From the NCBI RefSeq assembly GCF_000195295.1, contig NC_015388.1, forward strand, positions 558,001 through 622,000: DNA of 64,000 bases, in the 5' to 3' direction. Source of the DNA: Desulfobacca acetoxidans DSM 11109. GTDB lineage: Bacteria > Desulfobacterota > Desulfobaccia > Desulfobaccales > Desulfobaccaceae. Position 1 is the first letter of the stretch; each line of letters opens with the position of its first letter. A program made the translations under genes and the position numbers. The notes beneath the pieces are model-generated. The model was not told where the DNA came from and ran no database searches. It worked only from the letters and a program-made list of their open reading frames with translations. Below, in pieces: positions 1-8,853 of the stretch.

Positions 1-559
1 TGGCAATAATTCCCGCCCCCAAGGGTTTGGTCAAGATCAGGCTGTCGCCCACCTGCGCCCCGGCGTTGGTTAAGATCTTATCCGGGTGGACCACCCCGGT
101 TACCGCCAGGCCGTATTTTAATTCCTGATCTTCGACGCTATGGCCGCCTACCAGCAAAGCTCCAGCTTCGTGAATCGTATCTATTCCCCCTGCCAGGATG
201 GCCTGCAGCACTTCTTTGGACACTGCCTTAAACGAGACACATAAGATGTTCATGGCCGTGAGCGGCCTGCCCCCCATGGCATAGACATCGCTTAAGGCAT
301 TGGCCGCCGCAATCTGACCGAACAGATACGGGTCATTGACAATGGGGGTGAAGAAATCCACTGTCTGGATGAGGGCGATCTCCGGCGTTAAACGGTATAC
401 CCCGGCATCGTCGCCGGTCTCGAGACCTACCAAGAGATTGGGATGCTTCTGCCGGGGCAGACCCGCCAAGATTTCCTCCAATTCCCCGGGAGGAATCTTG
501 GCAGCTCAACCCGCCGCCCGCACCTGCTCCATTAATGGTTTATGGGGTGTTTCAGTCAT
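1..559 (-). CDS. selD: Selenide, water dikinase (selenophosphate synthetase), selenocysteine-containing, 5' part
   Basis: Makes selenophosphate from selenide and ATP for selenocysteine and selenouridine synthesis. The frame opens with ATG at 559 behind an AAGGGG-type ribosome site. It meets a TGA at 506-508 in the context VRAAG-(TGA)-AAKIPPGEL, exactly where SelD proteins carry the catalytic Cys or Sec, and then continues uninterrupted. Downstream text such as [33 protein letters not shown] and [20 protein letters not shown] is typical of the SelD ATP-binding (AIRS) domain. The UGA is therefore read as Sec18, supported by a hairpin just after it. The gene runs off the left edge, so only about 186 codons are present. 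Conventional ORF calling would split it at the UGA. The family and Sec reading are secure; that the enzyme is active is inference. Confidence 0.93.
465..502 (-). promoter_or_regulatory. Bacterial SECIS hairpin of selD
   Basis: On the coding (minus) strand, three bases after the UGA, GCCAAGATT pairs with AATCTTGGC, and an inner CCTCC pairs with GGAGG. One unpaired A lies between the two helices on the 3' side, and the apical loop is G-rich (CGGGGAATT). Distance from the UGA and size fit bacterial SelB-binding SECIS elements, which lie inside the coding region just downstream of the Sec codon. The pairing is read directly from sequence; SelB binding is inferred. Confidence 0.8.
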
Positions 560-859
560 ACCTTTCCCCTTAGCAACGACTTTCCTCCGGTTTATTATGA
601 TCTTGAGACGCTGGTCCCGCCAAGGATACTGCCAACTGCCGGAAATGTTATGAAATGAGATCTGAAAGAACGAATAGTGCGGCTTACTTGATCCCGGCAG
701 CCGATATGAGGCGTACTCAGGTGAAAACGGCAGGAAAGATCAAAAGGGTTCTCGTTATCATAACTCATTATCACCTAGGTATTAGTTATTTGTCAAATCG
801 GAAAATATAATGATAGAGAACCAAGGTATAGAAGATAAGATGAACATTCTACCCCTCTA
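560..859. other. Intergenic region between selD and the porin-like gene
   Basis: About 300 bp, AT-rich toward the porin end. It must hold the selD promoter (minus strand) and the 3' end of the barrel-protein transcript. No convincing promoter hexamer pair, terminator or small gene was recognised. Confidence 0.5.
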
Positions 860-2347
860 TTAGAACTTGAAGTTGAACTCCAGGAAGAAAAAGTCGGCCT
901 GCCGGCTATCGAAGAGCTGGTCTACGGCAGCGCCCCCGAAGGCGTGGGCATAATAAGCCTCCATCCAGGCGTACTTATTGAAATTATGTCGGAAGGTCAC
1001 CTCGGGAACCTGAGCCAGACTGCGATGTCCTCCGGTGTTGCGGCCGGCGTAGCCGAAAACCGTACTCCGGCGGGTTGCCCCGGCACCGAAATACCACAGG
1101 TCGGACGCGTCCGTCAGCCATAAGGAGTGATAGTCAAACCGGATAAAACCCTGTTTGTAGGGATATAAGAAACATTGAAAAAATAAGTCCTGGTTGTTCA
1201 TCAGGTTATAAAAGGGAAAAAAGGCGTAGAGCCTGGCCGTTGGCAGGATTTGAAAAAAAGTCTCATGGGTGCTGTCATCGGCATCCGGGTCGCCGGAGCT
1301 CATGAACCAGCCCAGTCGCATCCAGGGCTTCCAGGGCGCCTGGCGAAACTGGTAGCCGGCTTCCAGGGCATAGGCATAGGCCCGATGGTCTTGATTGCCC
1401 CAATTACCCCATTGCACCGCCCACCATCCGAGGGCATCCAGGGCGCCGCGATCAGTCGGATACACTCCTAAAACGTGTCCCCCTAAGGTGTAGATTTCCA
1501 AGGGGTCCACGTCTAAACGCGGTCTGGGCAGGCCCGCCAGAACCCGGTTGTCAGTCGGGGTCACACCCCGCTGATCCTTATAGGTAACGTGAAACAGGGC
1601 AAATTCAGTCTGAGGCAGGAGGACTCCGGACTTGAGGGTAGCCACCCCGGTCAACAGGTCAATATGGCTCATTTCATCCATGCCACCGATATCAAAGCCC
1701 CCCTGGGTGGGATGTGAGGCGGTGAAGGTGACATTCAGGCGAGAGTCGTTATAATTCGCTAAGATGCCGTCAAAACTACGCCAGACGTGGGAAAAGCCGA
1801 AAGGACCCACTAGACGCTGCCCCAACCTGATGGTACGGAGAAAATCCATGGCCTTATCGCCGGTTTTGAACTCGTCCTCCATAAAATATTCAAACCTCCC
1901 TGCTTGCAGGGCTAATCCGGGCAGCGCCGGAGGCTTGAGGCGGAGATAGCCTTGATGCAAAAAGACACGTGCCTGATTATGAACCGGCCGGTTGCCAAAA
2001 TACGAAGCTCCGGGACCATATCCGTCCGCCGCTCCCGGCAGATTCCAGAGGCCGCTCAACTGTCCCTCCGCCAACCCCTCAATCCAGGGATAGTTCATCT
2101 GCACTCCCAGCCGTCCCAATATTGCCGGGTAAGCATAGGCATTGCGGAAATCAACCGTACTTTTCGGGTTAAAAAAATTGGTGACCTCCAAACGGGTCCG
2201 CCAGAGGCCGACGAGACGCCAATGGTCATTGAACCTGGTAAAACGCTCCAGGTCAAACTCCGCCCGCGCCGGTGCCTGAAGTGCGCCCCATCCCACCAGG
2301 AAAAAGGCCAGAAAAAGCGAAAATCCCCGACTTACGTTTTTTTTCAT
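860..2347 (-). CDS. Outer-membrane beta-barrel protein, alginate-export/porin-like
   Basis: Predicted outer-membrane channel of 495 residues. It starts with a Sec signal peptide (MKKN..., hydrophobic stretch at about 9-25, cleavage near APARA/EF). The rest is rich in alternating aromatic strands with frequent Trp, Tyr and Phe, and it ends in FLEFNFKF, the C-terminal Phe signature for BAM-dependent assembly. Length and texture fit the alginate-export (AlgE-like) porin family that is common in delta-proteobacteria, where substrates are usually unknown. A GGGGGAG ribosome site precedes the ATG. It appears monocistronic, with long AT-rich gaps on both sides. Outer-membrane location is well supported; the transported substrate cannot be told from sequence. 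Confidence 0.75.
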   Translation of the reverse strand: MKKNVSRGFSLFLAFFLVGWGALQAPARAEFDLERFTRFNDHWRLVGLWRTRLEVTNFFNPKSTVDFRNAYAYPAILGRLGVQMNYPWIEGLAEGQLSGLWNLPGAADGYGPGASYFGNRPVHNQARVFLHQGYLRLKPPALPGLALQAGRFEYFMEDEFKTGDKAMDFLRTIRLGQRLVGPFGFSHVWRSFDGILANYNDSRLNVTFTASHPTQGGFDIGGMDEMSHIDLLTGVATLKSGVLLPQTEFALFHVTYKDQRGVTPTDNRVLAGLPRPRLDVDPLEIYTLGGHVLGVYPTDRGALDALGWWAVQWGNWGNQDHRAYAYALEAGYQFRQAPWKPWMRLGWFMSSGDPDADDSTHETFFQILPTARLYAFFPFYNLMNNQDLFFQCFLYPYKQGFIRFDYHSLWLTDASDLWYFGAGATRRSTVFGYAGRNTGGHRSLAQVPEVTFRHNFNKYAWMEAYYAHAFGGAAVDQLFDSRQADFFFLEFNFKF

Positions 2348-2739
2348 AACTCCCCCGCTAGATTATGATATGGACTGAACGACTGATCCCCCCCCAAAAA
2401 AGAGATTAGAATTTCAAGTTTCGGGTTTCAAGTTTCGGGAATACAATAAAAGGGAACATATTCTGGAGTTGGCCAATAGACAAGGATATCATGATCATTT
2501 TTTAAAACTCGATACACGTAACTTTAAGTTCTTCTAGGGCTAATTTTCTCATGGTTAATTAAATTATAAATTTATAACTATTGATAAGTTGAAAGAAAGT
2601 ATAATCGGCCAGGTAGATTAGTCAAATAGGAATAATCGATTTATATTCGCGTATCCATTGTTTATCGCCCTCACTCTCGTTAACCAGAGCTGATCGGGCT
2701 GACATCTGCCCACGAGCAGTAGAAAAGAGGATAAACGCT
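2348..2739. other. AT-rich divergent intergenic region
   Basis: About 390 bp separating the minus-strand barrel gene from the plus-strand creatininase gene. It is strongly AT-rich, with long A/T runs around 2540-2600, so promoters for both genes are expected here. No specific operator, riboswitch or small ORF could be supported. Confidence 0.5.
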
Positions 2740-3468
2740 ATGTTGATATCTCAGCTCACGATGCCGGAATTCGAAGCTGCCATGGCCAAAACCGAGACGG
2801 TTGTCATTCCCTTCGGATCGGTGGAGGAGCATGGGCCGCACCTGCCGCTCAGCACCGATACTATGCATGCCCAGGAGGTGGCCGCGCGGCTGGCAAAGCG
2901 ATGCCCGATGCTGGTAGCAGCGCCGGTACATTATGGCATCTGCCGTTCAACCCGCGAGCATCCTGGAACGATCAGCATCTCCGGTGATGCCTTGAGAACT
3001 CTGGCTTTGGACCTGGGAAGGGAGTTTTATCGCCAGGGCTGTCGCCGCCTGATCCTGCTTACCGGACATGCCGGGGGCACCCATGTTGCGGCTCTCATTG
3101 AAGCGGGGGAGCGGCTGTTGGTAGAGCTGCCAGACCTCAAGATTGCAGTGGTCAACATCCTGCAGCTTTTGCGGGAGGTATTAGTGCAGTATCCGGGACT
3201 GGTCCACACCCCGGGCGACTCCCATGCCGGAGAAGTTGAGACCGCAATCATGTTAGCCGCTCGACCTGAATTAGTGTCCGGCAAAGCGCCAGCCGAGTGG
3301 CCCCGTTTCCCAAAATTCGTTCTCGTCCGGCGCAAGCGCAAGTTCTGGCCGGGTGGGGTATGGGGCGATCCAACCCAGGCCAATGCTGAACAGGGCGAGC
3401 AGATTCTTAATCTCGAGGTGCAATTTCTCTTAGAATTGCTTAACACTATGAATAATATGGAAGATTAA
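2740..3468 (+). CDS. Creatininase-family amidohydrolase
   Basis: Predicted metal-dependent amide hydrolase of the creatinine amidohydrolase fold (242 residues, usual length). The family signature is intact: GSVEEHGPHLPLSTDT (metal-binding Glu, His and Asp), a YGICRSTREHPGT segment, GHAGGTH and DSHAGEVETAIML. The fold covers creatininase, the Fapy hydrolase ArfB/RibX-like enzymes and the mycofactocin peptidase MftE. No mycofactocin or riboflavin genes are nearby, so the substrate is unknown. AAGAGGA lies upstream of the ATG. The gene stands alone, followed by a new promoter at about 3552. Enzyme class is confident; reaction is not. Confidence 0.8.
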   Translation: MLISQLTMPEFEAAMAKTETVVIPFGSVEEHGPHLPLSTDTMHAQEVAARLAKRCPMLVAAPVHYGICRSTREHPGTISISGDALRTLALDLGREFYRQGCRRLILLTGHAGGTHVAALIEAGERLLVELPDLKIAVVNILQLLREVLVQYPGLVHTPGDSHAGEVETAIMLAARPELVSGKAPAEWPRFPKFVLVRRKRKFWPGGVWGDPTQANAEQGEQILNLEVQFLLELLNTMNNMED

Positions 3469-3551
3469 GGCAGGGGGCACAATTTTCTCAATGGCAACAT
3501 AACTATATGATATAACAAAGTATATTTTGCACAAAAAGATGCATTCTTTTG

Positions 3552-3581
3552 TTGACAAAAGGCATTGCAATGTCTTAATAT
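3552..3581 (+). promoter_or_regulatory. Probable sigma-70 promoter of the small gene at 3634
   Basis: TTGACA at 3552-3557 and TAATAT at 3576-3581 are separated by 18 bp, about 50 bp before the ribosome site of the next gene. The -35 is a perfect match and the -10 matches 4 of 6. Confidence 0.5.
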
Positions 3582-3633
3582 ATTGCCAACAAATAGGGGG
3601 AGAGGCTTATCTAAGCCCGGAGGCAAACCTTCT

Positions 3634-3903
3634 ATGATACAAAAAACCGTAGAGGATTTAGCTGCAACAGTTTTATCTTTGGACGAGGATGGCTTAGCAA
3701 AGCAATTAAAGCACTACAAAAAAATCATGGAAGATTTTAGCCCAACCCCGGAGTGGGAAAAAGCTGTTATTGCCTTTTTTTTGATCAACGGCGTTCGGGT
3801 CAAAAATAATCTGATGGATGCCCAGTCGCGCAGAAACAACCTGTTTCAATTTTCTCAACCAGACCCGCATCGCCAGCAGACTCGCTTACGAGTGGTGAAA
3901 TAA
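3634..3903 (+). CDS. Small hypothetical protein (89 aa)
   Basis: Unrecognised. The start at 3634 is chosen because GGAGG lies about 9 bases upstream; the frame stays open further 5' but lacks a ribosome site there and would run into the promoter at 3552-3581. The protein (MIQKTVEDLAATVLSLDEDG...) looks mostly helical and soluble, with a central segment KHYKKIMEDFSPTPEWEKAVIAF and a basic, Gln/Arg-rich tail. It has no Cys, signal peptide or membrane segment. It is converging on der. Its own promoter and good ribosome site suggest a real gene; no function is proposed. Confidence 0.6.
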   Translation: MIQKTVEDLAATVLSLDEDGLAKQLKHYKKIMEDFSPTPEWEKAVIAFFLINGVRVKNNLMDAQSRRNNLFQFSQPDPHRQQTRLRVVK

Positions 3904-3935
3904 TCAAACACATTGCAGGCAGGACGCAGTTGAGG

Positions 3936-5285
3936 TTAATCCTTCGATTGGCCGGAGGCGATCCTTGAGCCTCGGCGGTGTTTTTTGCCCTTAAAATGGA
4001 GGCGGATGGGCGCATAGGGGAGACCGAGACGCTCTCGCAATTGATTTATGAGATAACGCCGGTACGAGTCTGGCGTTGCTCCGGGGATATTCGTAAACGC
4101 CACAAAGGTGGGTGGCCGGCTGTCCGGCTGTGTTAGATAGTAAAATTTTACGCTGCGGTGGCGGTATCTCGGCGGTGGGTGAGCGGCTACTATCTGGGCA
4201 AAAATCCGGTTGAGTTCCCCGGTGGCGGCGCGAAATTGGCATTGCCGGTAAATCTCGTCCAGTAGTGGAAAAACCTTGGATACCTGATAGCCGGTGAGCA
4301 CCGAAAGAGGGAGCACCGGGGCATACGATATCAATTGCAAACCCATGTTGAGGCGGTCCAGGGCCGCCTTTTGCGTTTGGGAGTCCTTGCCTACCACATC
4401 CCACTTATTCACTCCGATCAGACAGCCCTTTCCGGCAACCGCAATAAAATTGAGAATCCGCAGGTCTTGTTCGGTTAATCCTTCCTGAGCATCCAGTAGC
4501 AATAATACGACCTCGGCCCGTTGCAGGGCCCGCAAAGCCTGCCAGATCATTCCCCGCTCCAGGTTTTGGTGGATGCGGCTCCGGCGCCGAATACCGGCTG
4601 TGTCAATCAAGACATAAGGACGGTTGTCCCAGATCAAGGGGGCATCGATGGCGTCCCGAGTTGTGCCGGGGGTATCGCTTACTATCAGACGCTCTTCTCC
4701 TAAGACCCGATTAATAAAAGAGGATTTTCCTACATTGGGGCGGCCCAACACTGCCACCCGAATACCTTCGGGAGGCTCGCCGGCGTCTGGTGCAGCGGGA
4801 AGATACCGGACTACGGCATCCAATAGCGAACCCACCCCCAGGCCATGTTGCGCTGAAATGGGAAACAAAGGAGTCAAACCGAAGCGATAAAATTCGGGTA
4901 GGCGCGTTTCTTGTTTAGGACCGTCGATCTTATTGATCACCAACAAAACCGGTTTCCCCGAACGACGCAAATATTGGGCGACTTCCAGGTCATCAGGCTG
5001 GATCTCCTGTCGGCCATCGACCATAAAGAGCACCAGATCGGCTTCCCCGGCCGCTAGTTCCGCCTGCTGCCGCACCCGACTGCTTAAGGCATCTTCGGTA
5101 TCCCCAAACCCGCCGGTGTCAATCAGCAGAAAGGCATGATCCTCCCAAGTGACATCGCCGTAGAGGCGATCCCGAGTAACCCCCGGTTGGTCATCGACCA
5201 AGGCGCGCGATTGTCGGGTAAGCCGATTGAAGAGCGTCGATTTGCCGACGTTCGTACGGCCGATCAGGGCAACAAGGGGTTTCAT
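3936..5285 (-). CDS. der: Ribosome-associated GTPase Der (EngA)
   Basis: Essential double-GTPase needed for 50S ribosomal subunit maturation. Two G domains are visible: the first with GRTNVGKST (G1), DTGGFGD (G3) and NKID (G4), the second with GRPNVGKSS, DTPGTTRD, DTAGIRRR and NKWD. A C-terminal KH-like domain follows (YRHRSVKFYYLTQPDSRPPTF...). The basic tail KGKKHRRGSR is typical. I place the start at MKPLVALIG (5285), the normal family N terminus. An in-frame ATG five codons upstream (5300) is possible, but the AGAGG there abuts it too closely. It lies downstream of the S41 protease pair on the same strand, with a 114-bp gap. Confidence 0.95.
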   Translation of the reverse strand: MKPLVALIGRTNVGKSTLFNRLTRQSRALVDDQPGVTRDRLYGDVTWEDHAFLLIDTGGFGDTEDALSSRVRQQAELAAGEADLVLFMVDGRQEIQPDDLEVAQYLRRSGKPVLLVINKIDGPKQETRLPEFYRFGLTPLFPISAQHGLGVGSLLDAVVRYLPAAPDAGEPPEGIRVAVLGRPNVGKSSFINRVLGEERLIVSDTPGTTRDAIDAPLIWDNRPYVLIDTAGIRRRSRIHQNLERGMIWQALRALQRAEVVLLLLDAQEGLTEQDLRILNFIAVAGKGCLIGVNKWDVVGKDSQTQKAALDRLNMGLQLISYAPVLPLSVLTGYQVSKVFPLLDEIYRQCQFRAATGELNRIFAQIVAAHPPPRYRHRSVKFYYLTQPDSRPPTFVAFTNIPGATPDSYRRYLINQLRERLGLPYAPIRLHFKGKKHRRGSRIASGQSKD

Positions 5286-5399
5286 TAGACAGGGGGTCAT
5301 CCTCTAAACAGAGACAAGCGGCAGGAAAACCGGCCGCTCCCTCCGGAAATCTGGAACGGGTGCGACCCAGGATCGCACCTCCGGTCTGACGTTGGCGAA

Positions 5400-6785
5400 C
5401 TATTTGACTTTTTGCGGCGGGGGAGGTTCGTTATTGGGTTTGCTGGCCGTATCCGCCGTTTTTTTCGGCGGCCCTTGACGCACAACCTGAACCGCCTGGG
5501 CCAATTGGGGGTCTTTCTCCAGCTCCTCCGAGGAAATAGGGACTGTCCAAGGTTTATCAGTGATCCCTTCTCCCTTCATCCGTCGTTGCAGGGCTTCTTG
5601 GCGCAGGTCTTTCACGCTTTTGCCTTCCGGAATCGGCGGCGCCTCCACCACGAGATCCGGTTGGATGCCCTTTTCCTGGATAGAGCGGCCGGACGGGGTA
5701 TAATAATGAGCTGTGGTCAGCCGCAAGGCCGAGCCATCCTCCAACGGAATGATGGTTTGCACGGAACCTTTGCCGAAGCTTTTCGCTCCCACCAGCAGCC
5801 CCCGTTTCTGATCCTGAATAGCCCCGGCAACGATCTCCGAAGCTGAGGCGCTGCCTTCGTTGATGAGCACGACTATCGGGATGCTTTTTTCTAAACCGGT
5901 GTTTTCCTGGTTGGCGTAAAATCGATGCGTCTGGGCCTTGTTGCGGCCTTCGGTGTAAACAATCAGACCGGAGGATAAAAATTCATCAGCTACTTTGACG
6001 GCCTGGTCCAATAAACCGCCCGGGTCATTCCGCAGATCCACTATCAAACCTCGGAGCGGTTTGCATTTCGCCGTCAGATCTTTGATAGCCCGCCGGAGAT
6101 CATGATCAGTTTTATCCTGAAAGTTGGTGATTCGAATATAACCGATGCCGTCTTCAAAGTAGCGCGTCCGGATGCTGCGTATGGGGATGATTTCCCGGAC
6201 CAGGGAATAGTTCTTGAGTTTGCCGAGGTTTTCCCTCATGATACCGAGGGTGACGGTGGAACCCTTGGCGCCTCGAATACGGCGGACCGCCTCCATGAGG
6301 GTCATATTCTTGGTGTTGACCCCGTCGATTTTGACGATGCGGTCGCCAGCCTGCAATCCGGCTTTGTACGCCGGCGTCCCCTCGATAGGTGAGACCACGA
6401 TCAACAGTCCGTCTTTGTGGGTTATTTCAATACCGATGCCGCTAAAGCTGCCCTTGGTCTCGATCTGCAGCTCTTTGAATTCCTCCGGAGCCATGAAGGA
6501 GGAATGGGAATCCAAACTGCTTACCATCCCTTTTATGGCACCATAGATGAGTTTCTTGGTATCTTTGGCTTCTACATAATTATCTTCAATGATTCCCAAG
6601 GCTTCAGCGAATACTGATAATTGCTCGCGGGTATCTTCGGACAACGACCACGCGGGTTTTGCCTGGACCAACAGGAGCCACGCCACTGCTAAGAGGAGAA
6701 AACCCCAAGCTCTGAACGTATCCGCCACTGCCCGGCCTGCGGTCGTATTTTTCAGGCGCCTTGAGGAAATGGAGAAAATAGACAA
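5400..6785 (-). CDS. ctpA: C-terminal processing peptidase, S41 family (active)
   Basis: Periplasmic serine protease that trims C termini or degrades misassembled envelope proteins. Order: hydrophobic signal/anchor (WGFLLLAVAWLLLVQ), helical N-terminal region, PDZ domain (GIGIEITHKDGLLIVVSPIE...AGDRIVKIDG) and the S41 core. The Ser/Lys dyad is intact: EGSASASE gives Ser314 and SFGKGSVQT gives Lys339 with Gln343 (numbers from the start used here). The C terminus is Pro-rich. No ATG is available. TTG at 6785 has GAGGA nine bases upstream and is preferred. TTG at 6827, overlapping the previous stop, lacks a ribosome site. It is the second gene of a tandem pair with the degenerate paralogue, probably co-transcribed. 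Confidence 0.9.
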   Translation of the reverse strand: MSIFSISSRRLKNTTAGRAVADTFRAWGFLLLAVAWLLLVQAKPAWSLSEDTREQLSVFAEALGIIEDNYVEAKDTKKLIYGAIKGMVSSLDSHSSFMAPEEFKELQIETKGSFSGIGIEITHKDGLLIVVSPIEGTPAYKAGLQAGDRIVKIDGVNTKNMTLMEAVRRIRGAKGSTVTLGIMRENLGKLKNYSLVREIIPIRSIRTRYFEDGIGYIRITNFQDKTDHDLRRAIKDLTAKCKPLRGLIVDLRNDPGGLLDQAVKVADEFLSSGLIVYTEGRNKAQTHRFYANQENTGLEKSIPIVVLINEGSASASEIVAGAIQDQKRGLLVGAKSFGKGSVQTIIPLEDGSALRLTTAHYYTPSGRSIQEKGIQPDLVVEAPPIPEGKSVKDLRQEALQRRMKGEGITDKPWTVPISSEELEKDPQLAQAVQVVRQGPPKKTADTASKPNNEPPPPQKVK

Positions 6786-6823
6786 TTGATTCTGTCCTCT
6801 TGTTTGATGGTTGCGGAGGAGCC

Positions 6824-8215
6824 TCAAGCTTGGAAGAGGGAATGCTCCTGGTCTCCCAAGATGGAGATCTTAGTAATTTCCTGTTCTTCGGAGTGGAAGC
6901 AGGCTGCCTGATTTTTCTTAAGCGAGCGTTCACCAGGGGACTGAATGGCGCGTCCCGAACCCCAGTTTTTCAATTGAAAGAGGGCCTGATGGACTAAAGG
7001 ATCCTGCATGATCTCATGCACATCAGGTAGGTTTCTGGGTTTTTCCTGATCCTTGGAGTCTTCCCGGACCGGTTGCTCTTCCGGGTCTTTCTTAGGTCCC
7101 GGCAGGTCGGGTTCCAAACCGCGTCCCTGTATGAGAAGGTCTTTAGGCGTATAGCAAAACGCCACGTTGATCACCAGGGCGGAGCCATCCTTCAACGGAA
7201 AGGTCTGAACAACACCGCATTCTCCGAAGGTTTTATACCCTAAAAGCAAAGCGCCCCATTGCGCCTGTAAGGCACCGGTAACAACTTCCGCCGCCTGGGC
7301 GGTGCCGTGGTCGACCAGAATAACCAATGGCAGTTTGTTCTTGAGGACCAGGCATTCTTTCAAACCTTTCACTATCTGTTTCTGCTCGCTATGGCGGCCC
7401 TTAACAATATAAATGACATCATTACCCAGAAATGACGAGGCAATGCGTCTGGCATCATCCGGGCGGCCACCGGCAGTATTGCGCAGATCCAGGATGAGGC
7501 CTTTTTTGGGAGAGGCATTGGCTTGTATCGAGCGCAATATCTGCTGTAACTCTGCGGCAGCGCCCTCTTGAGGAGATCTGAGCCGTAGGTAGTGGTAACC
7601 CTCTTCTAACTGATAATGTGCTACCAATGGCACCGCCAGCTTCTCCAACGTCAGCTCAAGATCTAGTGGTTTAACAAAACCATTGCGGATAAGTTGCAGC
7701 TTAACTTTTGTGCCCGGCGGTCCCTGCAGCTTTTTGACGGCCTCCAATGGAGTTAGGTTGCGGGTGGTTTGGTTGTTGATTTTCAGGATGTGATCGCCCG
7801 CTTTGATGCCAGTTCGCCAGGCCGGTCCGCCTTCTATCGGAGACACCACTGTCAGGATGTTATCTTTGATGGACAGCTCCATCCCAGCACTGGCTTCCGG
7901 CTGTTTCACGCCGGCTTGTATTTCCTGATATTCCGAAGGCGATAGAAAAGAGGAATTGGCATCCAAAGAAGACACCATGCCGCGAATAGCCCCGTAAATC
8001 AGATCGCGATCCTGTTTTTCGGTGACATACTTCTGGTCTATCTCATACAAGGCCTCCACCAGCAGGCGCAGTTGGGCATAAGCTTCGGAAGATGTCGCCG
8101 CAGCCGGAGGACCGCTCCCGCAACAGAGAACACCGAAGAAAAAGAGAGAAACAATGAAAACCCACATGCTTCGTGTAGAGGGTCTGGTGAGATAGCGGTA
8201 TCTGTTTGTCTTCAT
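6824..8215 (-). CDS. S41-family protease homologue lacking the catalytic dyad (predicted pseudoenzyme)
   Basis: Full-length paralogue (463 aa) of the CtpA encoded just downstream. Order: signal peptide (hydrophobic residues about 17-33), helical region, PDZ domain (about 105-190; MELSIKDNILTVVSPIEGGP, AGDHILKIN) and S41 fold (about 200-370). Aligning LVILVDHGTAQAAEVVTGAL with the active copy's VVLINEGSASASEIVAGAI puts Gln307 at the nucleophile Ser. KTFGECGVVQT against KSFGKGSVQT puts Glu332 at the catalytic Lys. The fold-defining text (ILDLRNTAGG, PLKDGSALV, YTPKD) remains, so this is not a decaying pseudogene: the frame is open and substitutions are localised. By inference it is a chaperone, adaptor or substrate-binding partner of the active protease. 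Confidence 0.88.
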   Translation of the reverse strand: MKTNRYRYLTRPSTRSMWVFIVSLFFFGVLCCGSGPPAAATSSEAYAQLRLLVEALYEIDQKYVTEKQDRDLIYGAIRGMVSSLDANSSFLSPSEYQEIQAGVKQPEASAGMELSIKDNILTVVSPIEGGPAWRTGIKAGDHILKINNQTTRNLTPLEAVKKLQGPPGTKVKLQLIRNGFVKPLDLELTLEKLAVPLVAHYQLEEGYHYLRLRSPQEGAAAELQQILRSIQANASPKKGLILDLRNTAGGRPDDARRIASSFLGNDVIYIVKGRHSEQKQIVKGLKECLVLKNKLPLVILVDHGTAQAAEVVTGALQAQWGALLLGYKTFGECGVVQTFPLKDGSALVINVAFCYTPKDLLIQGRGLEPDLPGPKKDPEEQPVREDSKDQEKPRNLPDVHEIMQDPLVHQALFQLKNWGSGRAIQSPGERSLKKNQAACFHSEEQEITKISILGDQEHSLFQA

Positions 8216-8493
8216 CTTTGGTAAAATAAGGTCGACTTCCTAAGGTTTTTGGCTAAGGGTCCAGAAATCCCCGGTCTGCCAGGCGATTAACATCAGTCCC
8301 GGAAGGCTCCTCGAGAGTTTGGGCGTCGCTAGCTTTTCTCTTGCCCTTTGACTGCCATAACTCATTTTTAAGCGCTGACGGGAAACTGAATTTTACAGGT
8401 GGGCTAGCCTCGGGCAAATTATTCCTTCCCTTGCTATTTGGTAGCATAATCAGAGCGGTCGCGCAAGTGGCAATTCTGGTTATATGAAAACAG

Positions 8494-8595
8494 TGCTCTT
8501 AAAGACGGCGGGCGCGGCCCGCCCTATGAGTAAATTGCCAATAAATTATCGATAATGGGATGGGGCGGCCCATGGTCGCCGTTTATGTTTAATAT
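8494..8595. repeat. Dispersed intergenic repeat, family 1, copy 1
   Basis: About 100 bp beginning TGCTCTTAAAGACGGCGGGC and ending near ATGTTTAATAT. It carries the palindromic core GGCGGGCGCGGCCCGCC and a second inverted segment (GGGCGGCCCATGGTCGCC). It matches copies at 39035-39137 and 39242-39344 with scattered substitutions. Function unknown; the palindromes resemble REP/BIME-type elements. Confidence 0.8.
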
Positions 8596-8695
8596 GATTG
8601 ATGAGAAAAAATTTGTATGAAAGAAGGTGGTGCCGGCTTTCCAGCCCGCATACCCATGCACAGACCAAGGAGGCCTATGCCACCAATCATTCTTG

Positions 8696-8725
8696 CATGC
8701 TTCGTTGTGATCACCAGAACATGCC
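8696..8725. repeat. Dispersed intergenic repeat, family 2, copy 1
   Basis: The 30-bp core starting CATGCTTCGTTG and ending ATGCC matches 31531-31560 with two mismatches. It is related to the element at 62683-62757. Confidence 0.65.
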
Positions 8726-8827
8726 AACTTATTTATCAATCCCCCAAGAACCCTCCGGTCTGCTTCACAACTCAATTGGGCCTCGATTGCTTTCCTGGTC
8801 CTTCCTGTCTAAGAGGTGAAAGAGCCG

Positions 8828-8853
8828 TTGCTTTTTTTTTCCTATGGTATAAA
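8828..8853 (+). promoter_or_regulatory. Possible extended -10 promoter for gatC-gatA
   Basis: TATAAA at 8848-8853 is preceded by TGG (extended -10 type). A TTGCTT at 8828 is only 14 bp upstream, so the -35 is weak. It lies about 200 bp before the gatC start. Confidence 0.3.

Noticed and set aside
8253-8447. 64-residue minus-strand open frame between the S41 pair and gatC
   Set aside because: No ribosome site and no recognisable protein features; low-complexity Ser/Lys/Pro text in a repeat-containing gap.
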